From Lysobacterales bacterium (GTDB lineage Bacteria > Pseudomonadota > Gammaproteobacteria > Xanthomonadales > Rhodanobacteraceae): a stretch of DNA of 64,000 bases. Made by a program: the position numbers and the translations under genes. Location of the stretch: positions 62,001-126,000 of the forward strand of contig JAFKMZ010000010.1 in assembly GCA_017305055.1 (NCBI GenBank), written 5' to 3'. Each line of letters starts with the position of its first letter. Within the stretch, counting starts at the first letter, position 1. The notes beneath the pieces are model-generated. The model was not told the origin of the DNA. It worked only from the letters and a program-made list of their open reading frames with translations, and ran no database searches. Positions 7,953-15,354 of this stretch are shown in pieces.

Positions 7953-10337
7953 TCATCCCACATTGACCGGTACCAGGGTCATCGTGTCGTTGCCGAAGAT
8001 GTCGACGACTTTCACGGCCACGGTGTAGCGGCCGGGACGTTCGTAGGTGTGTTCGGCGGTGACGAGGTCGAGGTCGCGGTGCTTGCGGGTGCGGAAGCTT
8101 TGCCATTCGTTCTCGAAGATGTAGCCGCCCGTCCACTGTTCCTCGAATTCCAGCGCGCCCTCCCCGACGTCATTCCCGCGAACGCGGGAATCCACGGCTC
8201 TCGTGGCCGCCGCCCCCAAAACGGTCGCGGTGGCGTTTGAAACCACCGCGCTATCCACATCGCTGCCCACCGGCACCTTGATGATCTCCTTGCGTGACTG
8301 GTAGTCGAAGTCGACCGCCCAGTAGTCGACCCAATCCGTCCAGGTCCTGGTAAGTGTTTCGCGGGTGACCACGCCAGCCTTGTCCTTGCTGATCTTGACC
8401 AGTTGGCCGCGGTCGCAGATCACGCCGCTCTTGCCGTTGCCCAGTGCCTCGATCGCGTTTTCCGCGGCGCCCTGGCTGTAGTAGACGGAGAAGTCGGTCA
8501 GTTCGATCTTCACGGTGAGCTTGTCGCGCGCCGTGCGGCCCCTGGCGTAGCGCGGCGTGGCCTCGACGAAGCTGATGTCGTGGAACACCACCTGGCCGCG
8601 GTCCACCGCACGCTTGTCGAACACGTCGGCGGGGATGTACTTGGGCGTGAGGTCGATGCCCTTGGCTTTGGCCTCTTCCAGCACGGCCGGGAACAGACCC
8701 ATCTCGAACTCGAACGCCAGCACGTCGACGCGGGTCGCGCCGCGCTTGCGCGTTTCCACGATCACTTCCTCGACGAACAGGCGACCGACCGGCAGGTTGA
8801 TCGGGCCGACCACCACCAGCCGCCCGCCCTGCTTGCCGTCGAAGAACGCATCGCGGTCGAACGTCTCGGCCTTGTACGCGCGCAGGATCAGCTCGCGGAA
8901 CTCGCGCTCCTTCTCGGCCAGCGCCTGTTCCCTCTGCGCGCCGCTCAGGCGACCGCCGACGTTGAGATAGGCCTGGCGCTCGTAGCGACCCAGGTTCAAT
9001 ACCTCGAACGCGCGGAAGTTCTTGTCGGCGGCCTTCAGCTCGCGCTGCACGCCAATCAGGCGCTTGCGCGTGGTATGGATGGCGAACTTGCCGAGGTCGG
9101 TGGCGATCCACTTGCGGCCAAGCTTCTCCGCGACCGCGGCGGTGGTACCTGAGCCGGTGAAGAAGTCGGCAACGAGATCGCCTTTGTTGCTACTAGCCTT
9201 GATGATGCGTTCGAGCAGGGCTTCGGGCTTCTGGGTTGCGTAACCGGTGTCCTCTTTCGCCTGTGAGTTCACAGGAGACAGATCCACCCACACGGTGCCG
9301 ACTGGCACGCCTTTGCCTTCGTCCAAGAAACGACGCAGTTGAGGGCGACCTCCTGCCTTCTTCGGAAGTTCGATTCGGCCCTCAGAGAAAAGCCTCTCCA
9401 TCGTTGATAGCTCGTAACGCCAGCCCATCGTAGGTGGTGAGCACCCTCGCCACTCATACATCATGTTCGGCCGCGGATTTGGGCTAGTCAGGTTGTCTAA
9501 ACGGTAACGACGTCCATCAGGCGAAACGTTTGTGTACTTTGACGACAAATAGCTATCGTCGTAAGGCTCATATTGAGCATTCCAGATAAATCGCTCACTC
9601 TTCGTACGCCAAAATATCGCATCATGGATTACGCCCCAGCGTTGGCTGTCTCCATGTGCCGTGACGCGCTTCCACGTCACTGCAGCGCCGCTGCCAACTG
9701 AACCAAAAACTTCCCGAATAACTGCCTCCACGGACGGGGCAACATTCGGACCCATATGCACATAAATGCTCCCATCTTCGGCCAGCAAATCCCGCATCAG
9801 GACCAACCGCTCGTAGATCATGCTGATGAAGGAGTCCGCCCCACGGCCCCAGGTATCCCGGTAGGCGATCTGCTCCAGCAGGTTCGGCTCCTTGTGGAAG
9901 GTCTCGCCGCCGATCTCGATATCCATCGAGAAGTCGGCGCCCACGTCGAACGGCGGATCGATGTAGATCAGCTTGAGGCCGCCGGCATCCTCGATCTGCC
10001 GGCGCAGCGCGCCGGCTTTCAGTGACGACAGGATCAACTTGTTGTCGCCCCAGATCAGCTTGTTGGTCCAACCGCGGGTCTGGCGGCCGCGGGCGTCGAA
10101 CAGCTCGTGCTGCACTTTCGTTTCCGCGCGCGGCTCGTCGACGTGTTCCAGCGTCTGGAACGGCAGCACGGTGGTGCAGACGTCGCGGTTCTTGCCGTTC
10201 CACACCAGCTCAACCTCACGCTTGTCCTCGAACAGGATGAAGCGGTACTTCTCCGGCAGCGGCTTGCCGGCCTGGATCAGCTGGGTAAGGTCGCGCTTTT
10301 CGGCGTCGGTGAGGTCGTAGGCGGGGGGCTTGGCCAT
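7953..10337 (-). CDS. mod: Type III restriction-modification DNA methyltransferase (Mod)
   Basis: This 794-residue methyltransferase has motif order DPPF (residues 127-130) before FTGSG (393-397), the beta-class order of type III Mod proteins. Mod recognises the target and methylates it, and it also forms the cleaving complex with Res. The start is MAKPPAYDLT at 10337; the open frame upstream runs only through repeat DNA. Residues ~190-380, where the target-recognition domain lies, are encoded by visibly AT-richer DNA (9541-9600 is 43% G+C, 9901-9960 is 65%). Near the C-terminus an in-frame insert encodes AVDSRVRGNDV, the translation of a 20-bp palindromic repeat at 8172-8191. The order here is res, rhuM remnant, GIY-YIG, mod. 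Confidence 0.92.
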   Translation of the reverse strand: MAKPPAYDLTDAEKRDLTQLIQAGKPLPEKYRFILFEDKREVELVWNGKNRDVCTTVLPFQTLEHVDEPRAETKVQHELFDARGRQTRGWTNKLIWGDNKLILSSLKAGALRRQIEDAGGLKLIYIDPPFDVGADFSMDIEIGGETFHKEPNLLEQIAYRDTWGRGADSFISMIYERLVLMRDLLAEDGSIYVHMGPNVAPSVEAVIREVFGSVGSGAAVTWKRVTAHGDSQRWGVIHDAIFWRTKSERFIWNAQYEPYDDSYLSSKYTNVSPDGRRYRLDNLTSPNPRPNMMYEWRGCSPPTMGWRYELSTMERLFSEGRIELPKKAGGRPQLRRFLDEGKGVPVGTVWVDLSPVNSQAKEDTGYATQKPEALLERIIKASSNKGDLVADFFTGSGTTAAVAEKLGRKWIATDLGKFAIHTTRKRLIGVQRELKAADKNFRAFEVLNLGRYERQAYLNVGGRLSGAQREQALAEKEREFRELILRAYKAETFDRDAFFDGKQGGRLVVVGPINLPVGRLFVEEVIVETRKRGATRVDVLAFEFEMGLFPAVLEEAKAKGIDLTPKYIPADVFDKRAVDRGQVVFHDISFVEATPRYARGRTARDKLTVKIELTDFSVYYSQGAAENAIEALGNGKSGVICDRGQLVKISKDKAGVVTRETLTRTWTDWVDYWAVDFDYQSRKEIIKVPVGSDVDSAVVSNATATVLGAAATRAVDSRVRGNDVGEGALEFEEQWTGGYIFENEWQSFRTRKHRDLDLVTAEHTYERPGRYTVAVKVVDIFGNDTMTLVPVNVG
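8172..8191. repeat. dRS3-like palindrome (ATTCCC-N8-GGGAAT) inside mod
   Basis: The 20-bp palindrome ATTCCC-GCGAACGC-GGGAAT lies in the reading frame of mod without breaking it and is read as DSRVRGND. The same ATTCCC-N8-GGGAAT form describes the dRS3 repeats of Neisseria. Related copies are at 10470, 10516 and 10971. Confidence 0.8.
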
Positions 10338-10464
10338 GGTTAGATTTTGCCTGATGCGATGCGCGTCATTGGCGTGCACAAGGGCACGGCGCACGGACGC
10401 GCATTGACGCTTTGAAGGGACATGAAATCGAACCGTACCGGTGCGACGAGTGGGCTGCGAAGTT

Positions 10465-10540
10465 CCGTCATTCCCGCGAAAGCGGGAATCCATGCTTTTA
10501 GGCCAGCCACGATGGATTCCCGCTTTCGCGGGAATGACGG
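10465..10540. repeat. 29-bp perfect inverted repeat built from two dRS3-like palindromes
   Basis: Two 29-bp arms (10465-10493 and 10512-10540) are exact reverse complements separated by 18 nt. Each arm contains one ATTCCC-N8-GGGAAT palindrome (10470-10489 and 10516-10535). The repeat occupies the 322-nt gene-free stretch 10338-10659 between mod and the GIY-YIG gene. The rest of that stretch holds a degenerate GGTGCGGGA duplication near 10550-10580 and nothing else I recognise. Confidence 0.85.
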
Positions 10541-10659
10541 TCTGGTACGGTGCGGGATTGATGGTCCCGTGCGGTGCGGGAATGCCCGTCTTGCGGCTCG
10601 CGGATCTGACGGCTGCGCTGACGCCAGGATGGCAGGCTTGTCCAAGTGATGTGCACAAC

Positions 10660-10950
10660 TCAAAGAATGGATTCCCACAAATCGTGCCAGTCCGGGTTGC
10701 CAACTTCGATCAGTTCCACCTTCCATGGACGCCGCCATTTCTTGAGCTGCTTCTCGCGCAAGATGGCTTCCTCCATACGATCGTGCAACTCGAAGTACAC
10801 CAAGGTGTGCACACCATATTTTTGCGTAAAGCCCGCTACCACGTCGTGTTTGTGCTGCCAGATGCGCTTGACCAGATCGGAGGTGGCTCCGATGTAGAGC
10901 GTGCCGTGTGGCTTGCTGGCCAGAATGTAGATGGCGGGCTGTCTGTCCAT
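10660..10950 (-). CDS. GIY-YIG nuclease family protein
   Basis: The 96-residue single-domain protein has AIYILASKPHGTLYIGATSDLVKRIWQHK at its N-terminus. That is the GIY-YIG fold signature with the conserved downstream Arg, and FELHDRMEEAILREKQLKKWRR carries the expected catalytic Glu region. Proteins of this small UPF0213/YhbQ-like class have weak or unknown DNA cleavage roles. I chose MDRQPA at 10950; an ATG at 10968 adds six residues. It is flanked by dRS3-like palindromes on both sides (10465-10540, 10971-10990) and sits where rhuM is broken, so gene and repeats look like one inserted cassette. Confidence 0.85.
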   Translation of the reverse strand: MDRQPAIYILASKPHGTLYIGATSDLVKRIWQHKHDVVAGFTQKYGVHTLVYFELHDRMEEAILREKQLKKWRRPWKVELIEVGNPDWHDLWESIL

Positions 10951-10970
10951 GGTTGGCCCTTCGGGCATGG

Positions 10971-10990
10971 ATCCCCGCGTTCGCGGGAAT
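10971..10990. repeat. dRS3-like palindrome, one mismatch, upstream of the GIY-YIG gene
   Basis: ATCCCC-GCGTTCGC-GGGAAT matches the ATTCCC-N8-GGGAAT form with one base changed. It stands 20 bp upstream of the GIY-YIG start and about 40 bp from the point where rhuM homology ends, marking the other edge of the cassette. Confidence 0.75.
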
Positions 10991-11029
10991 GGCGATCGTG
11001 GAGATCGCGGCGTTGCGGGCTGCGCGGAT

Positions 11030-11506
11030 GGCGCGGATGTCGCGGATGCGCTCCAGCAGCTCGTCGAAATAGTCCGGCACGTCGGGACCGGGCGGGTTCT
11101 TCAGGCGCTCGTCGTCCATGACGAAGCCCTTGCGCAGGTATTCGCCGAGCCGCGCGGTGGCCCACTGGCGGAATGCGGTGCCGCGAAGCGAGCGCACGCG
11201 ATGGCCTACCGCCAGGATCGCCTCGAGGCTGTAGTAGCGCAGGCGGCGGGTCACCTCGCGTGCGCCTTCCCGGCGAACTTGTAAGTAAGCCTTACAGGTT
11301 GCCGACTCGGACAACTCGCCCTCGGCATAGATTGCCTTGAGGTGGAGGGTGATGTTTTGTGGCGTGGTCTGGAACAGCTCGGCCAGCTGCGCCTGGGTCA
11401 GCCACAGGGTTTCATCCTGAAAGCGGCACTCGATGCGGGTGTGGCCGTCCTCGGCCTGATAGAGCAGGATTTCACCGCCGGGCGGCGGAGTCGGTTGGTC
11501 AGGCAT
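11030..11506 (-). pseudogene. rhuM: Truncated RhuM-family gene
   Basis: The first 159 codons encode a RhuM-type protein: LWLTQAQLAELFQTTPQNITLHLK resembles an N-terminal HTH, followed by the conserved RYYSLEAILAVGHRVRS and FDELLERIRDIRA. Family members continue for another ~150-180 residues, but here the recognisable sequence stops at DIRA (about 11030) and the frame runs on into repeat and GIY-YIG DNA down to 10340. The ATG overlaps the res stop codon by 8 nt, so the intact gene was translationally coupled to res. RhuM genes are often found inside restriction-modification loci, but the function is unclear. Confidence 0.8.
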
Positions 11507-14228
11507 CGGCCGGCTCCGGCTGGTAGTCGCGGAAGCTGGCCGGCAGCGCGGCGAAGGTGGCTGGCCGGTGCCGCTCGAAACCTTCCTGATCGACGTAGAC
11601 GAAACGGTAGACGGTGCCGGTGTCGGCTGCGCAGGCCGCGGTGGCGTCGGCGCACCATTGCGCCAGCCGCTGCATTTTCTGCGGCAGGTCGAGTTCGGCG
11701 CGGCCCTTGGTCTCGATGATCCAGACGATGCCATTGCCGGTCTTGACGATGAAGTCGGGGATGTAGTGGGACAGCTCGCCATTGGCCCTGACGTAGTCGA
11801 TCTTGAAGCCGACGGCGAGGTAGTTCTTGGCGAAGGCGGCCACGTCGGGCGCGCCATCGAGGAACGCGGCGAAGGCCATTTCCAAGCCGCCCGCTTGGGG
11901 TTCGCCCACGATCTTGTTGAACAGCGAGCGCACCGGCACCAGGTAGGGCCGGTTTTCGGTTCGGAACGGGCGGGTGTCGCGCAAACGCAGGTAGCCGTCC
12001 ACCGTGGGCGCACCGGCGTCGCGCACGGTCAGCGCGTTGATCGCCTTGGTGAAGTTGTCGAACAGGATCTTGCCGACGGCCGGTTCGGCGAGATTGCGTA
12101 GCACTTGCGGGTCTTCAAGGTCGACCGGGCTTCCTTCGAACAAGTGGTCGCGCATGAAGTCGCGCACGCGCGGGTAGAGCAGCTCGTAGCCGCCAACCAG
12201 CTTCAGGTCCTTGATCAGCTGACGCGCAAAGAACGACACCACCGAGCGGTAATCCACTGGGCCGCCCGCATCCAGCTCGATGCTGTGGTGCTCGTTGCCA
12301 TCGAGCATGGTCTTGAAGGTGATGTGGCGGGTTTCTTCCGGCGGGAAAGGTTTCAGCGGCAACGGCACGTTGTAGAAGCCAGCCGGCTCGAGCATGGACA
12401 GTTCGTGGTATTCGCGGTTGTAGCGGCGGGTGAGCCGGGGCAGCGCGATGTCCAGCGCGCCGATGTCCTTGGCGGGGTTGCCGGCATCCACTTCCACCAC
12501 CAGCGAGTCCTTGCGCTCGGCGCCCTTGCCCATGGGCGCGCGTTCCAGCTCGACGCCTTCGCTCTTGATCGCCTCGACAAACTCCATGAAGGCGGCCGTG
12601 CCCATGACTGACACGTATTCCGGCATGCCGCTGCCGAAGTACATGCGGCGCAGGCCCCGACCCAGGGTCTGTTCGGGCAGGATGTTGGAGGTGGATGTGT
12701 ACGCTCGCAGCCCGACGATGGTGGTGACGTTGCGCACGTCCCAGCCCTCCTTGAGCATCAGCACCGAGACGATCGCCTTGTATGGGCTGTCCCAACCGTC
12801 GATGTCGTTGGAGGCCTTGCGCAGCGTCTCCAGCTCCTCGCGCTTCTTGCCGGAGGCGGCTTCGGAAATCTCGCCGTTGTTCTTGGTGTGGATGACCAGC
12901 ACGCCACCGGCCAGCTCGGGACAGATCTTTTCCAGGTGGGCGCCGACCTCGTCGCAGTTGCGGGTGTCGTCGACCATCACGAACAGCACGGCCTTCTTGC
13001 CCAGCTTCTCGTGCTCGGCGTAGCTCTTGCGCCATTCCTCCACGCCGAGCTGCAGGTAATCGCCATAGCGCTCGGTGAACAGCGCGCTGTTGTGCTCGGT
13101 CAGGCGGTCGATGCTTGCGCGGTCGGGCAGCACCGGGTGTTTGACCACGTTCTGGTGGATCGCCTCGACCAGCGGGTAGTCGGACACGGTCTGCACGAAG
13201 ATCGAGCCATTGTTGTGCTTGGGCGTGGCGGTGACGTCGATCTGCAATGACAGGCGGCCGTCCTTCTGCAGCATGCGGTGATGGATGTCCTGGATGGACT
13301 TGAACCAGGCCATGCGTTCGTCGTGGACGTGATGGGCCTCATCGTTGAATACGGCAAGTTCGTCGATCTCACGCACGACTTCGCCGAGATCGGTCTTGCT
13401 GTCGGTGGTCTTGCCGACGGGTTTGGGGCCGAACGGACTGAGGAAATAGTCGCGCAGGTCGTCGTCGTCCAGCGACGGTTCCACCACGTCGCCGAGGTAC
13501 ACGCGATGGATGTTGGTCAGGAACAGGTTGCCGACCGGCCGCACGATGCGCACTTCGTCCTGCACGTGCAGGGTGAACTGGAAGTCGTCGCGCCAGTTGC
13601 GCGCTTCGAAGCCGTTGTCGGGCAGTACCGGGTCGTTGAAGAAGATCTTCAGGCCGTCGAAGTCGGTACGCAGGCGATCGAGCACGATGATGTTCGGCGC
13701 GATCAGCAGGATGTTCCGCGCCAGCGCCGAGCCGGCTTCATACAGCTTGTGGAAATAGCACCAGGCGATGAGCAGCGACAGCACCTTGGTCTTGCCCGAG
13801 CCGGTGGCCATCTTTATGACGTAGCGCGGCCAATCTTCCGGGAACATGCCGGCCGACACTGCACCCGAGGCATCAAAGCGCATCAGGTCGTATTTGTCCC
13901 GGACCTGCCTGACGTCGTATAGCCAAATCACCGTTTCGACGGCTTCGCGCTGCGCGAAGTAATACTCGAACGATGCCAACGAGCCGTCTGCCTGCTCCAC
14001 CTGGTGTGGGATAGAGAACCACCAGCGCAGCAGCGCTTTCGAGGTGACCGAGGCGCCCTCGTAACCACGCCCGCGCCAAGAGCTGACCTCCTCGCGGATC
14101 TTCGCCACCAGGGGCGGCAGCAGCTTCTCGTAGGCGGTATCACGTAGCGCCTCGTCCGCCGGAAACCAGCGCTGATCCGGGCGCAGGATGGCGTAAGGCG
14201 ACTGCGGAAGTTCTGGATGCAAAGCCAT
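11499..14228 (-). CDS. res: Type III restriction enzyme subunit (Res), helicase-nuclease
   Basis: The 909-residue protein is an SF2 translocase/helicase with a C-terminal nuclease. Walker A is ATGSGKT at 141-147, and the DEAH box lies in FNDEAHHVHD (about 295). ITATPK-type motif III is seen as DVTATPKHN, and motif VI as EQTLGRGLRRM. The PD-(D/E)xK endonuclease is near the end: IPDFIVKTG about residue 822, then IIETKGR about 838. All key residues look present, so Res should be active with Mod. The start is supported by AGGAG upstream (minus strand). Res is the first gene of the unit, unlike the common mod-res order. Confidence 0.93.
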   Translation of the reverse strand: MALHPELPQSPYAILRPDQRWFPADEALRDTAYEKLLPPLVAKIREEVSSWRGRGYEGASVTSKALLRWWFSIPHQVEQADGSLASFEYYFAQREAVETVIWLYDVRQVRDKYDLMRFDASGAVSAGMFPEDWPRYVIKMATGSGKTKVLSLLIAWCYFHKLYEAGSALARNILLIAPNIIVLDRLRTDFDGLKIFFNDPVLPDNGFEARNWRDDFQFTLHVQDEVRIVRPVGNLFLTNIHRVYLGDVVEPSLDDDDLRDYFLSPFGPKPVGKTTDSKTDLGEVVREIDELAVFNDEAHHVHDERMAWFKSIQDIHHRMLQKDGRLSLQIDVTATPKHNNGSIFVQTVSDYPLVEAIHQNVVKHPVLPDRASIDRLTEHNSALFTERYGDYLQLGVEEWRKSYAEHEKLGKKAVLFVMVDDTRNCDEVGAHLEKICPELAGGVLVIHTKNNGEISEAASGKKREELETLRKASNDIDGWDSPYKAIVSVLMLKEGWDVRNVTTIVGLRAYTSTSNILPEQTLGRGLRRMYFGSGMPEYVSVMGTAAFMEFVEAIKSEGVELERAPMGKGAERKDSLVVEVDAGNPAKDIGALDIALPRLTRRYNREYHELSMLEPAGFYNVPLPLKPFPPEETRHITFKTMLDGNEHHSIELDAGGPVDYRSVVSFFARQLIKDLKLVGGYELLYPRVRDFMRDHLFEGSPVDLEDPQVLRNLAEPAVGKILFDNFTKAINALTVRDAGAPTVDGYLRLRDTRPFRTENRPYLVPVRSLFNKIVGEPQAGGLEMAFAAFLDGAPDVAAFAKNYLAVGFKIDYVRANGELSHYIPDFIVKTGNGIVWIIETKGRAELDLPQKMQRLAQWCADATAACAADTGTVYRFVYVDQEGFERHRPATFAALPASFRDYQPEPADA

Positions 14229-14264
14229 GCCGCAACTACTCCTTTACCCGCCCAGATGGCCTGG

Positions 14265-14287
14265 TCCACCCGCCTCGGTCGCCCCAC
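14265..14287. repeat. 23-bp direct repeat, copy 1 (pair with 15256)
   Basis: This 23-bp stretch matches 15256-15278 at 22 of 23 positions in the same orientation. The two copies bracket the second toxin-antitoxin pair and lie 991 nt apart. Apart from this repeat, I see nothing recognisable in 14229-14469. Confidence 0.75.
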
Positions 14288-14469
14288 GGCACAAACGTGT
14301 CCATCACCAACGGATCATTCCCCTGTACGCAGTTCCCCAAGCTTAGCCGCAAGCGTCTCACATGCCGCGACCGGGACCGGTCACGATGCATGCATTCCAG
14401 CCCATGCGACGGTCGAACACTGGTCGCAGACTCGGTGCTTGCGCGATGTGCGGTTCGGTCGCACCACGC

Positions 14470-14883
14470 TCAAGTTTCCTTGAACCAGTTTTCAATGCTG
14501 AGCTGCGGCACCTGCTCGAAGTGCTTGACGTTGCGCGTGACCAAGGTCAAGTCATGCTCCAGCGCCGTGGCGGCGAGCAGAGGATCAAGATCGCCACAGG
14601 TACGGCCGGCGCGGCGCAGCGCGGCGGCAATCACGCCGCCTCGCTCGGCAATGGCCTGGGTCACCGGCAGCCAGGTGACCACCGGCATGATGCTGTGCTG
14701 CAAGCGCGCCCAGAACGCTTCGGCATCCTGGCGCAGGCTGGCGCCATAACGCAGTTCATAGCGCGTGATGACGGAGGCGAACAGCTCACGGCTGTGGTGT
14801 TGCCGCAACTGGCCCACCACGACCGGATCGGGCCGCGCGCGGACGAGTTCGCTCAGCACATTGGTATCGAGCAGACGCATCAT
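14470..14883 (-). CDS. vapC: PIN-domain ribonuclease toxin (VapC/FitB type)
   Basis: The 137-residue PIN protein begins MMRLLDTNVLSELVRA (first catalytic Asp). It has Glu in SVITRYELRYGA, Asp in CGDLDPLLAATALEHD and the closing LVTRNVKHFEQV typical of FitB/VapC toxins. The ATG at 14883 overlaps the antitoxin stop by 4 nt (ATGA). Expected activity is Mg-dependent RNA cleavage, inhibited by the upstream antitoxin. It is a different lineage from the VapC at 6477: closing motif TRNVKHF against TFDQGAA. Confidence 0.92.
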   Translation of the reverse strand: MMRLLDTNVLSELVRARPDPVVVGQLRQHHSRELFASVITRYELRYGASLRQDAEAFWARLQHSIMPVVTWLPVTQAIAERGGVIAAALRRAGRTCGDLDPLLAATALEHDLTLVTRNVKHFEQVPQLSIENWFKET

Positions 14884-15182
14884 CCGGCATCCGCAAACGG
14901 ATCGCGCGGCGATTGCTGACGGCTTTGCTCGCGAATGCCGTCGAGCGCAGCAAAAAATTCCAGATCGTCGATACCGTCGGGGTTGCGGATGCTGCCATCG
15001 GCACCGGTCACCAGCTTCGCGGCCCAGGCTTGCAGGGGGTCGGTATCGCTCGCCGCTGGCACCGCCTCCAGGCCGCGGCGGATCACATCGGTCACCACGT
15101 CCTTGAGGGTGCGATCGGTCTGCGCGGCGCGCACCTTCAGATGGCGCATGAGCTCATCAGGAAGTTCGAGCGTGGTTTTCAT
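14880..15182 (-). CDS. Antitoxin of the second PIN toxin pair
   Basis: The 100-residue protein begins MKTTLELPDELMRHLKVRAAQTDRTL, a ribbon-helix-helix-like N-terminus common in VapB/FitA-class antitoxins. It continues with an acidic, Asp/Pro-rich toxin-binding tail. The ATG at 15182 has GGAGGTGACC directly upstream. The frame stays open to 15293 but that extension runs through the promoter. It is coupled to the toxin by a 4-nt overlap and should autorepress via the dyad at 15191-15210. Confidence 0.85.
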   Translation of the reverse strand: MKTTLELPDELMRHLKVRAAQTDRTLKDVVTDVIRRGLEAVPAASDTDPLQAWAAKLVTGADGSIRNPDGIDDLEFFAALDGIREQSRQQSPRDPFADAG

Positions 15183-15190
15183 GGTCACCT

Positions 15191-15243
15191 CCATAAGTAT
15201 GGCTTTATGGAAAGATGCTAGCCCACTGCAGGGTGATGGGCAA
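15191..15243 (-). promoter_or_regulatory. Antitoxin promoter and operator dyad
   Basis: On the minus strand, TTGCCC (15243-15238), a 17-nt spacer and TAGCAT (15220-15215) make a good sigma-70 promoter. Downstream of the -10, CCATAA-N8-TTATGG (15191-15210) is a 6-8-6 dyad just before the Shine-Dalgarno sequence, a natural autorepression site. The 23-bp repeat at 15256 ends 12 bp beyond the -35. Confidence 0.6.
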
Positions 15244-15255
15244 TCGACAGCACCA

Positions 15256-15278
15256 TCCACCCGCCGCGGTCGCCCCAC
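15256..15278. repeat. 23-bp direct repeat, copy 2, at the HEPN breakpoint
   Basis: It differs from 14265-14287 by one base. It lies exactly where the recognisable part of the HEPN gene stops, which suggests that the toxin-antitoxin segment arrived or recombined here. Confidence 0.75.
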
Positions 15279-15279
15279 T

Positions 15280-15354
15280 GAGCTCGGAGGCATCCGGCGG
15301 TTCGGCCTTCAGCGGCTTGCCCGGACCTGCCAGCTTATCCAGCGCCGAGGTCAC
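15280..15354 (-). pseudogene. 5' stub of a HEPN-domain toxin gene
   Basis: A GTG start at 15354, overlapping the nucleotidyltransferase stop by 20 nt, opens a frame encoding TSALDKLAGPGKPLKAEPPDASEL. The segment LKAEPPDA resembles, from memory, the N-terminus of HEPN-domain partners of MNT nucleotidyltransferases. After about 25 codons the frame enters the 23-bp repeat and the recognisable sequence ends. The catalytic RxxxxH part is missing, so no toxin can be made. Confidence 0.5.

Noticed and set aside
7742-7963. Small minus-strand frame containing GAGFEPA
   Set aside because: GAGFEPA is the well-known false product of reading a tRNA 3' end backwards. It helped reveal the tRNA fragment at 7864-7893 but is not a gene.
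10338-10703. N-terminal extension of mod by 122 codons
   Set aside because: The extension reads through the 29-bp inverted repeat (FRGND, IPAKAGI). Family sequence begins at MAKPPAYDLT, 10337.
8172-10990. Possible CRISPR array from recurrent 20-bp palindromes
   Set aside because: Only four copies, irregular spacing from 26 nt to over 2 kb, opposite orientations and no cas genes. They are dispersed palindromes.
10340-12013. A single 557-codon minus-strand frame spanning the res end, rhuM and repeats
   Set aside because: The first part is out of frame with res and the last part is repeat DNA. Only the rhuM portion 11030-11506 has family sequence.
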